Shown: positions 9,201 to 16,946, counted from the stretch's first letter. The stretch is DNA of 64,000 bases from JAICYJ01 sp038212095 (GCA_038212095.1 JBBQUW010000004.1:1-64000), one strand, 5' to 3'. The notes: generated from the sequence alone by a model not told the origin. Numbers and translations are program-made.

Positions 9201-10559
9201 CACGGTTGCGGTTACCGCCCGGTTCCCAGGCTTGAAAATGGTGCCATCCCACGCGTTGCCGGTCGATGACTGTTTTATGGTGAGCGTGATGCTTGCGATG
9301 CCGCTGGTGGCGTCTGTCGCGCTGCCACAGAAGCCGATGGTGGTGCACCCCGCGTTCCAGCCGCCGGTGTTGTACGAGCCGTTGTTGGCAGGGAAGGTGG
9401 TGACACCAGAGGGCGCCGTGGTGTCCACCGTGAACGTATTGGCGGTGCTCGTGCCGGTGTTTCCAGCAGCGTCGCGTTGGCTCGCTTGGGCGGTGTACTG
9501 CCCGTCCCCGAGCGCTGTCGTGGGGGTAACCGACCACGCGCCGCTCACCGCCGTCGTCGTCAGCGTCCGCACAAGCGTCCCTGTGGTCGTCGAACCGCTG
9601 TAGATCTTGACGGTGATCGCGGACTGGTCACCGCTGGCCGTACCGGCCGCGCCGCTGAGCGTCGGCAGGTTGTTCGTCGTGATCGCGCCGTTGCTGGGCG
9701 CGGCGAGCGTCACCGTGGGCGCCGCGTTGTCGATCGTGAACGTCGCGCTGGTCACAGCGGATTGGACGTTTCCGGCGTTGTCGGCGGCGGTAGCGGTGGC
9801 GGTGTAGGTGCCGTCGGTGAAGTTCGCGGCCGGGAATGCGAGCGACCACGATGCCGTGCCAGACGCGGTGATGGAGACGGGGGTGGCGCTGCCGAACGAG
9901 AAGCCGTTCCAGTAGTTGCCCGTACCCTGGCGGATCGTCACGGTGACGTTCTTGACGCCGGTGCCGCCCGGGTTGTCGGTGGCGGCGCCACAGATCGCGC
10001 CTAGCAGGCATCCCGCATTCCACCCGGAAGCGTTATAGGAGCCGCCGCCACTGGGGAAGATGATGGTGGAGGTCGGCGCGACCGCGTCGTTTTGCACCGA
10101 TACCGACGTGCTGGCCAGGCTGGTGGCTGTCCATGTGTGGTAGACGGCGACTACCTTGTAGGTGTAGCTACCGTCCGGCACGCTCGTGTCCGAGCAGGGG
10201 ATGGTGGTGGTGAGCGAGGTGGCACTGGTGCCGCAGGCGGCGGTGGTTGCGTTGGTGGACGTGTCGGTGCGGGTGATGTAGTAGCCTTGGGGGGCGACCG
10301 CGTTTGAGCCGCTCACTGACGCCGTCCACGACACGGCGACCGTCCCGCTTCCCACTGTCGCTGTGGCGGCGACGTTGGTGGGCGGGTTGAGGGTGGAGAC
10401 GCTTCCACTGGCGGTGCCTGTGCCACTGGTCGTCCAGTAGGCGAATGCGGCGACGCTGCCAATCAGGGCGATTAGGGCGACGAGTAGCATGATGGAGACG
10501 TTTCGACCCATGACCGTGAGGGTGCGCGGGTTCCGAGTGGCGTGAAGGAGTCTGGTCAT
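6279..10559 (-). CDS. Giant secreted Ig-repeat protein with SipW-type signal
   Basis: 1426 residues from the ATG at 10559, only 2 nt after the upstream stop. The N-terminus has a hydrophobic helix (about 23-38) followed by AFAYWTTSG and a Gly/Ser/Thr stretch, the signature of SipW-dependent secreted proteins. Next come a fibronectin-III-like segment, two GWNAGC-containing Ig-like domains, five ~100-residue Ig-like repeats (VTLTAPANGS ... VKIYSG ... DAAGNTG), five ~85-residue repeats each with a cysteine pair (FECKLD ... SCTSP), and a final Ig-like unit. It is very rich in Thr, Ser, Ala and Gly. No LPXTG sorting motif or C-terminal membrane helix is visible, so anchoring is unexplained. An adhesin or fibre component is inferred from architecture. 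Confidence 0.88.
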   Translation of the reverse strand: MTRLLHATRNPRTLTVMGRNVSIMLLVALIALIGSVAAFAYWTTSGTGTASGSVSTLNPPTNVAATATVGSGTVAVSWTASVSGSNAVAPQGYYITRTDTSTNATTAACGTSATSLTTTIPCSDTSVPDGSYTYKVVAVYHTWTATSLASTSVSVQNDAVAPTSTIIFPSGGGSYNASGWNAGCLLGAICGAATDNPGGTGVKNVTVTIRQGTGNYWNGFSFGSATPVSITASGTASWSLAFPAANFTDGTYTATATAADNAGNVQSAVTSATFTIDNAAPTVTLAAPSNGAITTNNLPTLSGAAGTASGDQSAITVKIYSGSTTTGTLVRTLTTTAVSGAWSVTPTTALGDGQYTAQASQRDAAGNTGTSTANTFTVDTTAPSGVTTFPANNGSYNTGGWNAGCTTIGFCGSATDATSGIASITLTIKQSSTGNAWDGTIFKPGNRAVTATVSGTSWTYAFSAASFPTDGTYTATGTITDNAGNTFSLPTTSFTIDRIAPTVTLTAPANGSSTNNNKPTFSGAAGTATGDQSAITVKIYTGTGTGGTLLQTLTATASAGSWSVAPTTALAEGTYTTQASQSDTAANTATSGANTFTVDTTAPLVTLTAPANGSYVATTTPTLSGAAGNATGDSTTVTVKIYNGTGTGGSIAQTLTATRSGAAWTTTAVTLGLGTYTAQASQADTAGNTANSSANAFTVDTVDTVAPSVTLTAPANGSFTNISSPNFSGTAGTATGDVATITVKIFAGATATGTPVQTLATTASGSAWSVTPTTPLTPDGSYTAQVLQSDNAGNTGSATSTFTVDTTGPAVTLTAPSAGSTVASATPTFSGAAGTTSGDQSTVTVKIYSGATATGTPVQTLATTAIGASWSTPATSSLSDGTYTTQATQADAAGNTGTSNARTFTINSAAPTITSKPATPSASASPTFGFTHTVYTTFQCSLDGAAFSSCTSPKSYTSLANGSHTFQVKALDSTNAATAIASVTWTIDGTAPTLTATPGNPSANQSPTFSFTSSYTSFECKLDSGSFAACTSPTALSGLSDGSHTFTVHAKDADGSATTDQAYTWTINRAAPTITGKPAATSANTNPTFTFTDTGYTSFECKLDATSFASCTTPKGYSGLAAGSHTFTVHAKSTDGSTTTDQTYTWTINTTGPTITAATTGGTITPGGTYATTTATASFTHPAYNIFQCMIDGGTLTTCTSPKIFTGLADGARTITAYATDSDGVNTALNTFAWTVKTAAPALTGQPANPTNTTTNTFSFNENPYTSFKCKVDNGTLTPCTSPYTTGTLSGTGQTGTTHTFSVQAFDALGNGTTTQTVSWTVDTTASTLGAVNVAKSGNKDQVSGTSNENGGTVTVKIYAGTATTGTPVRTYTTNTFGGSSPSYTWSITTVAGDLTSNSQYTAVATQVDAAGNTSTNAPTKTFTAT

Positions 10560-10561
10560 GG

Positions 10562-11995
10562 CTACCTGGTCGCCGTTCCGCTGTAGGAGAGGGTGATGGT
10601 CGCGCCCTTGCAGGCGTCTTGGTTGAACGCCGTGTCGAGCATTCCGAGTCGCGGCCACTGGCTTTGGGCGATGCCAAGCGCGGTCAGGGTTGTGGTGGTG
10701 TTGGCGGGCAGGCTGATCGGGTAGCTGCCGCTGTACTGGGTGGCCTGGAAGTTCTGCGTGCCACTACACCCGGGCTTGCTGGTCGCATCGTTCACCGACA
10801 CCGACACGGCAAGTACCTTCAGTGCGAAGCTGTAGGGGTTGGTCAGCGCCAGGTTGATTGCGGCACTCACCCCGGGCGAGAGGGGTTGTGGCACGCTGCC
10901 GCTGATCGAGAACGGCACCGTCGAGCCGACCGTGAGATAGACCGTCCCCGAATGCGACTGGCTGCCGCTGGTGCCTGTGATGGTGAGGGCGTAGGTGCCG
11001 GTGGGCGTGCTGGTGGTGGTCGTCACCGTCAGTGTGGAGGACGCCGACGTCGAGCCGCTCACTGGTAGGCTGGCCGGCGTGAAGTTCGCGGTCGCCCCGC
11101 TGGGAAGCCCGGTCGCGGCTAGGCTGACCGTGCCGGTAAAGGTGCTGGGCGTGACGGTCGCCTGGAACGTGGTGGAGTCGCCCTGAAGCACGGCCTGGCT
11201 GGTCGGCGAGGCCGACATGGTGAACGTAGAGGATGTGTCGGACTGGATCACCAGCGACACGGACACGTAGTGCAGGAGCCCGCCACCCGAGCCGGCCACT
11301 AGCAGGGTGTAGGTTCCTGGCGTGGCCGAGGAGGAGACCGTCGCCGCAAGCGCGACGCTCTGCGCGCCGCTGGTCGTGGTGATGCTGACTGTCTTGCTGG
11401 CTGGGCAGGTCACGCCGCTGGGACAGTTGGACAGGCTCACCGATACAGAGCCGGTAAACCCGTTCAACGGCGACACCGTCGCTGTATATGCAGGCGCTGT
11501 CGCCGATCCCGAGGTTGGCTTGGTCACCGAGACGCTCAACGGCGACGCGGTCACCGAGAAATCCTTCTTCGGCACAACCAGCGCCACTGTCTGGGAGTGG
11601 CTCAGTTTGCCGCTCACCGCCTTCACCGTCAGCGAGTAGGTGCCCGCCCGAGCTGACGAGCCCACCTGCGCCACCAGCGCCTGGCTGACCGCACTGGTCG
11701 AGGACACACTCACCGCAACGCTGGCTGGGCACGTCACTCCAGTCGGACACCCCGACATCGAAAGCGTCACCGACCCGGTGAAACCACCGCTGGGAGTCAC
11801 CGTCGCCGTGTAGCTGGCAGGACTCGTGCCCGACACCGGAGCCGCCACAGACACACTCGACGGCGCCACACCCAACGAGAAATCCTTCGTCGGAGTCGCC
11901 GCGTAGGCCACCGCAGACATGAAAAGGACACCAAGCAAGGCCACCACGAGCTTCGTGGCCCTGTTTGCTGTCCTAAAAGAAAACCCGCCTCGCAT
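10562..11995 (-). CDS. Secreted repeat protein sharing a C-terminal domain with the SipW-type protein
   Basis: 477 residues with an N-terminal signal sequence (hydrophobic about 14-32, ending AVAYA) but no AYWTT motif. Three ~90-residue Ig/Big-like repeats follow; the first two have a GFTGSV ... CPxGVTCP cysteine pair. The C-terminal ~110 residues resemble the small protein at 12078-12527: PLSPG, KPGC, then NQDACKGA near the end. It is the middle gene of the operon, with its stop only 2 nt from the next ATG, suggesting translational coupling. The start codon has a poor ribosome site. An extracellular fibre or adaptor subunit is a reasonable guess; no enzyme motif is seen. Confidence 0.85.
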   Translation of the reverse strand: MRGGFSFRTANRATKLVVALLGVLFMSAVAYAATPTKDFSLGVAPSSVSVAAPVSGTSPASYTATVTPSGGFTGSVTLSMSGCPTGVTCPASVAVSVSSTSAVSQALVAQVGSSARAGTYSLTVKAVSGKLSHSQTVALVVPKKDFSVTASPLSVSVTKPTSGSATAPAYTATVSPLNGFTGSVSVSLSNCPSGVTCPASKTVSITTTSGAQSVALAATVSSSATPGTYTLLVAGSGGGLLHYVSVSLVIQSDTSSTFTMSASPTSQAVLQGDSTTFQATVTPSTFTGTVSLAATGLPSGATANFTPASLPVSGSTSASSTLTVTTTTSTPTGTYALTITGTSGSQSHSGTVYLTVGSTVPFSISGSVPQPLSPGVSAAINLALTNPYSFALKVLAVSVSVNDATSKPGCSGTQNFQATQYSGSYPISLPANTTTTLTALGIAQSQWPRLGMLDTAFNQDACKGATITLSYSGTATR

Positions 11996-12035
11996 CAGTG
12001 AAATCCGCCTGCCTGTCTGAAGTATGGAAAGAGTT

Positions 12036-12061
12036 GGGGGAGCGCCCGAAGGCGCTCCCCC
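12036..12061 (-). terminator. Strong GC-rich hairpin between operon genes 1 and 2
   Basis: An 11-bp perfect stem (GGGGGAGCGCC / GGCGCTCCCCC) closes on a 4-nt loop. It lies just after the stop of the first secreted-protein gene and 41 nt before the second gene. On the minus strand it is followed by AACTCTTTCC, only a weak U-tract. It probably causes partial termination or protects the upstream mRNA end, so the first gene would be made in excess. Confidence 0.75.
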
Positions 12062-12077
12062 CGAACTAATCCGTCGC

Positions 12078-12527
12078 TTAGTTGCTCGACAGCGTCAGAG
12101 TCACCACAGCGCCCTTGCAGGCGTCCTGATTCACAGCCGTGTCCGCCATCGCGATCGAGCCAGCATTGGTCAGAGCAAGACCGGTAGAGCCCGCCGGAAT
12201 CCGCTGATTCTCAAGCGTGTCGGCGATCGTGAAGTCGCCGACGAGACAACCCGGCTTGTCGGTGCTCACGACTGCGTGCACGGTACCGACGTACAGGCTG
12301 GACGTGCCGGCGTTGTCAGCCGTGAAGTGAACCGGCGAGGTCGCGCCGGGGGTGAGCGGGTTGTCGATAGTGCCGTGCAAGACGATGACGCCATTGCTGG
12401 CCGCCACGCTTCCCGAGCCCGAACCCGAGCCCGTCGTCGTCCAGTACGCATACGCGGTACTGGCGATTGCGAGTGTCGCCAGGACACTCAGCGCCAAAAT
12501 GACGCGCTTCTTCATGAACCTCTTCAT
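12078..12527 (-). CDS. Small SipW-type secreted protein (TasA/camelysin-like role possible)
   Basis: 149 residues from the ATG at 12527, which has an excellent ribosome site (AAGGAGGAAGA). An in-frame ATG 15 codons upstream lacks one. The N-terminus is MKRFMKKR, a hydrophobic helix, then AYAYWTTTG and a GSGSGSGS linker, the classical SipW-dependent signal. The mature ~115 residues form one beta-rich domain with PLTPG, KPGC and a terminal NQDACKGA motif, shared with the next gene. First gene of a three-gene operon and separated from the second by a hairpin, so it is probably the most abundant product. By analogy with TasA it could be a fibre subunit. No SipW peptidase gene is in the window. 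Confidence 0.85.
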   Translation of the reverse strand: MKRFMKKRVILALSVLATLAIASTAYAYWTTTGSGSGSGSVAASNGVIVLHGTIDNPLTPGATSPVHFTADNAGTSSLYVGTVHAVVSTDKPGCLVGDFTIADTLENQRIPAGSTGLALTNAGSIAMADTAVNQDACKGAVVTLTLSSN

Positions 12528-12592
12528 TCTTCCTCCTTGTGGCGGCCACAGCCAAAAGACGGTCGCCGCCAAACGCGACGAGGTGTGAGGAT

Positions 12593-12617
12593 CTGTTCAG
12601 CCGTGGCCTCTGAACAG
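12593..12617 (-). promoter_or_regulatory. Stem-loop in the leader of the secreted-protein operon
   Basis: CTGTTCAG (12593-12600) and CTGAACAG (12610-12617) pair perfectly around a 9-nt loop, 66 nt upstream of the first ATG of the operon. It could be a leader hairpin or an operator. No known riboswitch class could be recognised. Confidence 0.4.
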
Positions 12618-13103
12618 AAGAACCCTGTGGAGCGAAAGACTTCAGGGATACCGCCAGTGTCCGAGCCGCCACCAACAAGGCCTATCCCCCATCCGTGTGA
12701 TCTTCGAATAGCTCACAAGGGCTACGAAGCGCCCGCCGGTCGCAGCGCCGGCCCCGGGCGGAGGCAACATGGAACGACACGATCAGCCGAGCTCGGCCGA
12801 AGTTCAGCGATCAGCCGAAAGCCCCGAAACGAACCCCAGGAGGGCGATCTTCCGCTCCCCCGGCTGGCGGAGGTTGGTTGCTCGCCGAGCCGCCGATGCG
12901 CACTCAGCGGGCCACGGCTACCAGCGTCCTCGTGCACCAGACAAACTGCGCCGTTGGGCCTGCGGTTTCCACGGCATCTAGGTGTTCATCCGTCTGAAGG
13001 CCCGTGACCAACTTCATACAGAGCCGCCACTCGGAGGCGAACTATCGGCAGAGTGGGAGGCGCTCGGAACCAACCCGGTGAGCTCCAGCTGCCGGGCAGT
13101 TCG
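12618..13103. other. Long intergenic region upstream of the secreted operon
   Basis: Nearly 490 bp without a credible gene on either strand. It separates the operon from the LuxR-type gene, whose end lies at 13104, and must contain the operon promoter. Short GC-rich palindromic pieces such as GCCGGCCCCGGGC-like sequence near 12745 are present. I see no riboswitch consensus or tRNA. Confidence 0.5.
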
Positions 13104-13805
13104 CTACGGCTCGGTTTCCGCGAACGGGCCGTCTAAGCGGAGGCTTAGAATATAGCCCGCCGCTAGGTCAACAAAGCCAGCGGCGCCGGCGAGGACAACC
13201 GCCTGGGTACGGGATTTCACACGTAGTTTCTTTAGGATGCTGGCGACGTGCGAGCGCTCTGTCTGATGGCTGATCTCGAGCCGCTGGGCGGTATCCGGGC
13301 CCGATAAGCCGGTCGCCATGCAGCGAAGCACGTCCGACTCTCGGTCGGTTAACCGTGCCAGACGCACCCTAATTTCACGTTCATGGATTTGTGCTCGTGC
13401 GGCCTTGCGCAAAATAGCCGCGGTATCTCTGGTTGATCGAATCGGCTCGTCTGCTAACACTCGACGCAGCCCGGCGGCGGTCTCGGCGAGCGTCCAATCT
13501 CGTTCGAGCGATCCAGCGCCTCCGAGGTACAGCGCGCCGACGAAGACACGCGCGTCCAGTGTCGGGGTCAGGCAGACCGCCCTGCCCTCACGCACGGAAG
13601 CGGAATACTGACCCACGATTGTGAGCCCGTCGCTGTTCTGAGAGTCACAAGCCGCGAGTACCACGCTCGCATTGGGCCAGAGCGGTCGCGCGGCTTTGGC
13701 GTTGGGAGCCTCAAGTACCCTGAAACCGCGCGCCGCTAAAGCAACGCTCAACGACTCACGTGAAAGTGCTTGATTGTCGACGAGGAGCACAACCGGGTCA
13801 GCCAT
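13104..13805 (-). CDS. LuxR-family regulator with degenerate receiver domain
   Basis: 233 residues from the ATG at 13805, chosen because the protein then begins MADPVVLLVDNQ, like a receiver domain. The receiver covers about 1-120. The usual phospho-acceptor position reads VVLAACDSQNSDG, where the expected Asp aligns with Ala, so ordinary phosphorylation is doubtful. A LuxR/FixJ helix-turn-helix lies near 160-220 (LTDRESDVLRCMATGLSG ... ILKKLRVKSRTQAV). It reads toward the secreted-protein operon on the same strand, 577 bp from its start, and may control it. An inverted repeat lies upstream of its own start. Confidence 0.85.
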   Translation of the reverse strand: MADPVVLLVDNQALSRESLSVALAARGFRVLEAPNAKAARPLWPNASVVLAACDSQNSDGLTIVGQYSASVREGRAVCLTPTLDARVFVGALYLGGAGSLERDWTLAETAAGLRRVLADEPIRSTRDTAAILRKAARAQIHEREIRVRLARLTDRESDVLRCMATGLSGPDTAQRLEISHQTERSHVASILKKLRVKSRTQAVVLAGAAGFVDLAAGYILSLRLDGPFAETEP

Positions 13806-13875
13806 CGTACGCCGCCCACGGCTCGAAGACGACTCTTGCGACCTGGCCCAGGACAAGCGCAGGGGGGCCGCCGCC

Positions 13876-13893
13876 CATGACCTTCAGGTCATG
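13876..13893. promoter_or_regulatory. 18-bp palindrome upstream of the LuxR gene
   Basis: CATGACCT-TC-AGGTCATG, with perfect 8-bp arms, lies about 70 bp upstream of the LuxR ATG. It is immediately followed by a second perfect 10-bp palindrome, CTCCATGGAG (13894-13903). The position suits an autoregulatory operator. Assignment is inference. Confidence 0.4.
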
Positions 13894-13903
13894 CTCCATG
13901 GAG

Positions 13904-15120
13904 GAGGGTAGGCGATTCTTGGTGCAGCGCATGACATCGCTCCGGAGTGGGAGGCGCCGTGTACATAGCTCGCCACACGGCATCGTTACATCGGCCCGTC
14001 GCCGTTTCTGCTTGAGTAATCAACCGTGGCACACCAGGAGAAGCCTTCTACCGCTCGGATTGGAGGCTGGTCAGCGTCCGCGGCGATCCCAGCCTCAGGC
14101 CGAGAAGGCGTTCCGCTGTGCTTGTTCCGGAGGACTCACGTTCGGCCACTTGGGGGATAACGATCATCTACGCGTTCAAAAACAGCGGCGGCCCGCTCAA
14201 TCAGGCCGCGCAGCGACTTTTATAGCTGTCCGACCGGCTGGTGAAGAGGGCTTGGAAGAGTGCCCGTCATGGTCGGTGAGGCTGAGTCGGGCGCTTGGGT
14301 GGGGATACTCGACGGAAAAGGGCGTCGTTTTCGAGCCAGCCGGTGGTTTTCAGGTGGTACCGGTGAGGCGGCGTCGTGGAATTCTTGGACATGACGCCGT
14401 CCTAGCCGCCGTGATCGTTTTTCTCGCCGTAATTTGCGGTTTTGGTTGGTGGGGTGATCTACGTCAGGTCGATGTTGGCTCCGGTGATGATGCTGGTGGC
14501 GGTGCCGGCGGCTCTCGTTCGGTTCCGCGCGTGAGCATGCCATGGTTTCGAGCGGTACGATGAGCGCGCCGAGGCTGGCGGCCGCGTAGTTGAGGCCGAC
14601 CTGTTTGAGCAGGGTGTGGGGTGTGGCTTGGAGCGGGTGTGGTTGGTGGTGCAGGCTTGTTCGTAGGCGGCGGATCAGGGCGAGGCGAAGCTCACGGTCT
14701 TTTGGTGGTGTTGGTGTGGTGGGGCGGTGCCGGCGCGGGCGAAGCCTTTGAACTCGGCTTGCATCGCGAAGACGTGGTCGACCTGTTCGCGGCGATCGGC
14801 GTGGGCGGGAGCGTCGATGCCGGCGGCGGCGTCTTGTGATCGGTGTTGCTGGGAGTCGCGGAAGGCGGTGGGGAGGTCGTGAAGCCTTCGGGATTCTTCG
14901 GTGGTGACAGTGCGCAGCGGTCTGAGCGAGGACGGAAGCGCGCCCGAGCATCTCTTTCCGCTTAACCCAACCCGGGAAATCGTGTCCCTACGCGCTGGGA
15001 TACCACGGGGTCACTGGGCGGGTGGCGGCCGGGCCCCAACATGAATGTCACCGGTGCGGTCAAACGGCGCTAATGTCTTTGAGGGGAGGGCGACCACAGG
15101 AGCCCGAACCCCACGGCGTG
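13904..15120. other. Gene-poor island end with a decayed coding remnant
   Basis: No intact gene in 1.2 kb. On the minus strand, about 14930-14700 shows GC-rich third positions and a protein-like sequence (REQVDHVFAMQAEFKGFARAG) that ends in a stop, then about 14630-14550 resumes in another frame (LNYAAASLGALIVPLETMA). This looks like one old gene broken by frameshifts. I cannot assign the family; a mobile-element gene is possible from its place beside the repeat. The plus strand here is strikingly G/T-rich. Confidence 0.45.
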
Positions 15121-15318
15121 GGCGACTGGTGGGCGACTGTGGAAAGCGCCGCAAATCGCAATCTGGCACGTTTCACCCGAGACGACGTGCAGAGGTGGCA
15201 GCGCGATGCCCTACACTCTATTCCGCTCAACCATGCGCCAGGGTGGCTAACTAGCGGCGGGGGTGGGATTCGAACCCACGAATGACCTTGACGGCCATTG
15301 CCGGTTTTCAAGACCGGT
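15121..15318. repeat. Right copy of ~200 bp direct repeat (att-like)
   Basis: Partner of 241-440 in the same orientation, offset 14880 bp and nearly constant along its length. It contains the 3' half of the intact tRNA-Ser plus its downstream flank. The 21-nt identical core (15298-15318) ends at the anticodon stem. The DNA between the two cores would be the integrated element. Confidence 0.75.
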
Positions 15319-15344
15319 GCGTTCAACCGCTCCGCCACCCCGCC
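15255..15344 (-). tRNA. tRNA-Ser (anticodon UGA)
   Basis: 90 nt on the minus strand. The acceptor stem GGCGGGG pairs with CCCCGCC plus discriminator G. There is a D arm GCGGAGCGGTTGAACGC, an anticodon stem CCGGT/ACCGG around CTTGAAAA (UGA), a long class II variable arm (TGGCCGTCAAGGTCA) and a T arm GTGGG-TTCGAAT-CCCAC. No CCA is encoded. Its 3' half is duplicated at 377-440, marking it as the likely integration target. Confidence 0.95.
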
Positions 15345-15398
15345 GAGCATTCGACGATAGCAGTCGCCCCGCGCGCTCCCACCGTGCGGATCGGCCGC

Positions 15399-15776
15399 CT
15401 ACTGCTCCTCGACGACCATCAGCTGGTTTCCATCGTGGTCGCGCAGGAAGAAGAGCAGCGGCACCGTGCCGTCGCCTCCCATCAGCTCGGCGTCGACGTC
15501 CGCGCCCTTCGAGTTCAGCTCGGGGTGATCGGCGCGGGGATCGGGCGACGTCAACGCAATGCCGGTCATCCGTCCGACCGCGTACCCGTCGCTCGGCGGC
15601 ACCAGTGCGATCGTGGCTCCGCCGTCCGGCGGGGCGACCTCGACCCAGCGATCGCCGTCGCCGAACGGAATGTCAGCGGCCAGCGAGAAGCCCAACGTCT
15701 CGACGTAGAACGCGATCCCCGCGTCCTGGTCTGACACCGGCACCATCACCCTGCCGATCTTCGTGATACGTGGCAT
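15399..15776 (-). CDS. Glyoxalase/bleomycin-resistance (VOC) family protein
   Basis: 125 residues from the ATG at 15776, preceded by AGAGGAGAGAGTC. The single VOC module has the usual N-terminal strand (RVMVPVSDQDAGIAFYVETL) and a C-terminal DHDGNQLMVVEE ending, where the last Glu commonly binds metal. Such ~125-residue proteins are small-molecule lyases, dioxygenases or resistance proteins; the substrate cannot be read from sequence. It is the first chromosomal gene beyond the tRNA-Ser and runs alone on the minus strand. Confidence 0.85.
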   Translation of the reverse strand: MPRITKIGRVMVPVSDQDAGIAFYVETLGFSLAADIPFGDGDRWVEVAPPDGGATIALVPPSDGYAVGRMTGIALTSPDPRADHPELNSKGADVDAELMGGDGTVPLLFFLRDHDGNQLMVVEEQ

Positions 15777-15845
15777 GACTCTCTCCTCTGTTGCGATGTC
15801 GAATCTCAAGACCGTTGCACCGCCGCAGACTGATCGTTCGCGGCT

Positions 15846-16946
15846 TCAGATCGAGTCGAGCGCCTGCTCGAGATCGGCCCACAGGTCGTCGGCGTGCTCG
15901 AGTCCGACCGAGAGCCGCAGCAACCCCTCGGGCACCCGCCCCTGGGGCTCGATCCGGGCCCGTCGCTCGATCAGCGACTCGACTCCGCCCAGGCTGGTGG
16001 CAGGGTGGATCAGGTGCAGCGAGCGCTCCACCGTCTCCGCCGCCTGTGCGTCCGCCACTTGGAACGCCAGCAGACCCCCGAAACCACCGCGCATCTGCCG
16101 GCAGGCCAACTCGTGGCCCGGGTCGCCCGGCAGGCCAGGGTAGTGCACCGTGGCGACTCGAGCGTGTGCGCCCAACCGCCCGGACAGCTCCAGGGCCGTC
16201 GCGCTCTGGCGGGCGACCCGCACTGCCAGCGTGCGCAGGCCACGCACCAGCAACCACGATGGATCGGGTGCCAGCACAGTCCCGATCTCGGTGCGGAGCG
16301 ATACCAGCCGTTCGGCCAGCTCGTGGTCTCGCAGCGAGAGCACGCCGGCCAGCGTGTCGGAGTGGCCTGCCAAGCATTTGGTGCCGCTCTGCAGGCAGAC
16401 GTCAGCCCCAAGGTCGAGCGGCCGCTGCTGGAGCGGAGACGCGACCGTGTTATCACACACCAGCCGCGCGCCGCCGGCGTGCGCCGCCGCCGCTGCTGCT
16501 GCGATGTCGACCACCTCGAGCGTCGGGTTCATCGGCGTCTCGATCAGCACCAGCGCCGCGCCCTCGGCCGCACGCGCCAAGGCGTCCATGTCGAGCGCCG
16601 GGTAGCGACGAACCTCCACACCCCACGGCTCGAGCAGCAGGCCGGCCAGCGCCTCGATGCCGTAGTAGCCGCCGCCCGAGATCGCCACCGCTCGGCCCGG
16701 CGCCAGGGTCGCCAGGCACAGCATCGACCATGCCGTCATGCCGCTCGAAAAGACGATCGCGGTCGCGTGCTCGAGCTCACCCAGGATTCGCTCCGCGTGC
16801 TCGGCTACCGGCGCGTTCGAGCGGCCGTAGGGCGAGCCGCTCTCTGCCGGTGGCATGTTGTGGAACGTCACCGACCGCTCCAGCGACGGCGCCAGCCCGG
16901 CGCCGGGCTGATGTGATGCGGACTGCAACGTCGACTCGGGTTCCAT
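15846..16946 (-). CDS. Cys/Met metabolism PLP-dependent enzyme (cystathionine gamma-lyase/synthase-like)
   Basis: 366 residues, the normal length for this fold-type I family. Visible are the N-terminal SVTFHNMPPAES/YGRSNAP substrate region, the PLP-ring segment ATAIVFSSGMTAWS, the VCDNTVASPL strand with the cofactor-binding Asp, the Schiff-base Lys in SGTKCLAGHSD, and a C-terminal HPATSLGGVESL. It catalyses transsulfuration-type elimination or replacement on Cys/homoserine derivatives, but gamma-lyase, gamma-synthase and methionine gamma-lyase cannot be separated by eye. It precedes serS with a 35-bp gap on the same strand. Confidence 0.88.
   Translation of the reverse strand: MEPESTLQSASHQPGAGLAPSLERSVTFHNMPPAESGSPYGRSNAPVAEHAERILGELEHATAIVFSSGMTAWSMLCLATLAPGRAVAISGGGYYGIEALAGLLLEPWGVEVRRYPALDMDALARAAEGAALVLIETPMNPTLEVVDIAAAAAAAHAGGARLVCDNTVASPLQQRPLDLGADVCLQSGTKCLAGHSDTLAGVLSLRDHELAERLVSLRTEIGTVLAPDPSWLLVRGLRTLAVRVARQSATALELSGRLGAHARVATVHYPGLPGDPGHELACRQMRGGFGGLLAFQVADAQAAETVERSLHLIHPATSLGGVESLIERRARIEPQGRVPEGLLRLSVGLEHADDLWADLEQALDSI

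Noticed and set aside
6279..10559. Repetitive DNA resembling a repeat array or CRISPR
   Set aside because: The periodicity is ~300 and ~255 bp, degenerate, and follows codons of Ig-like protein repeats. There are no short identical repeats with unique spacers.
12528..13103. A c-di-GMP or other riboswitch upstream of the secreted operon
   Set aside because: The minus-strand leader has hairpins, but I could not find the conserved GEMM, cobalamin or c-di-AMP core sequences.
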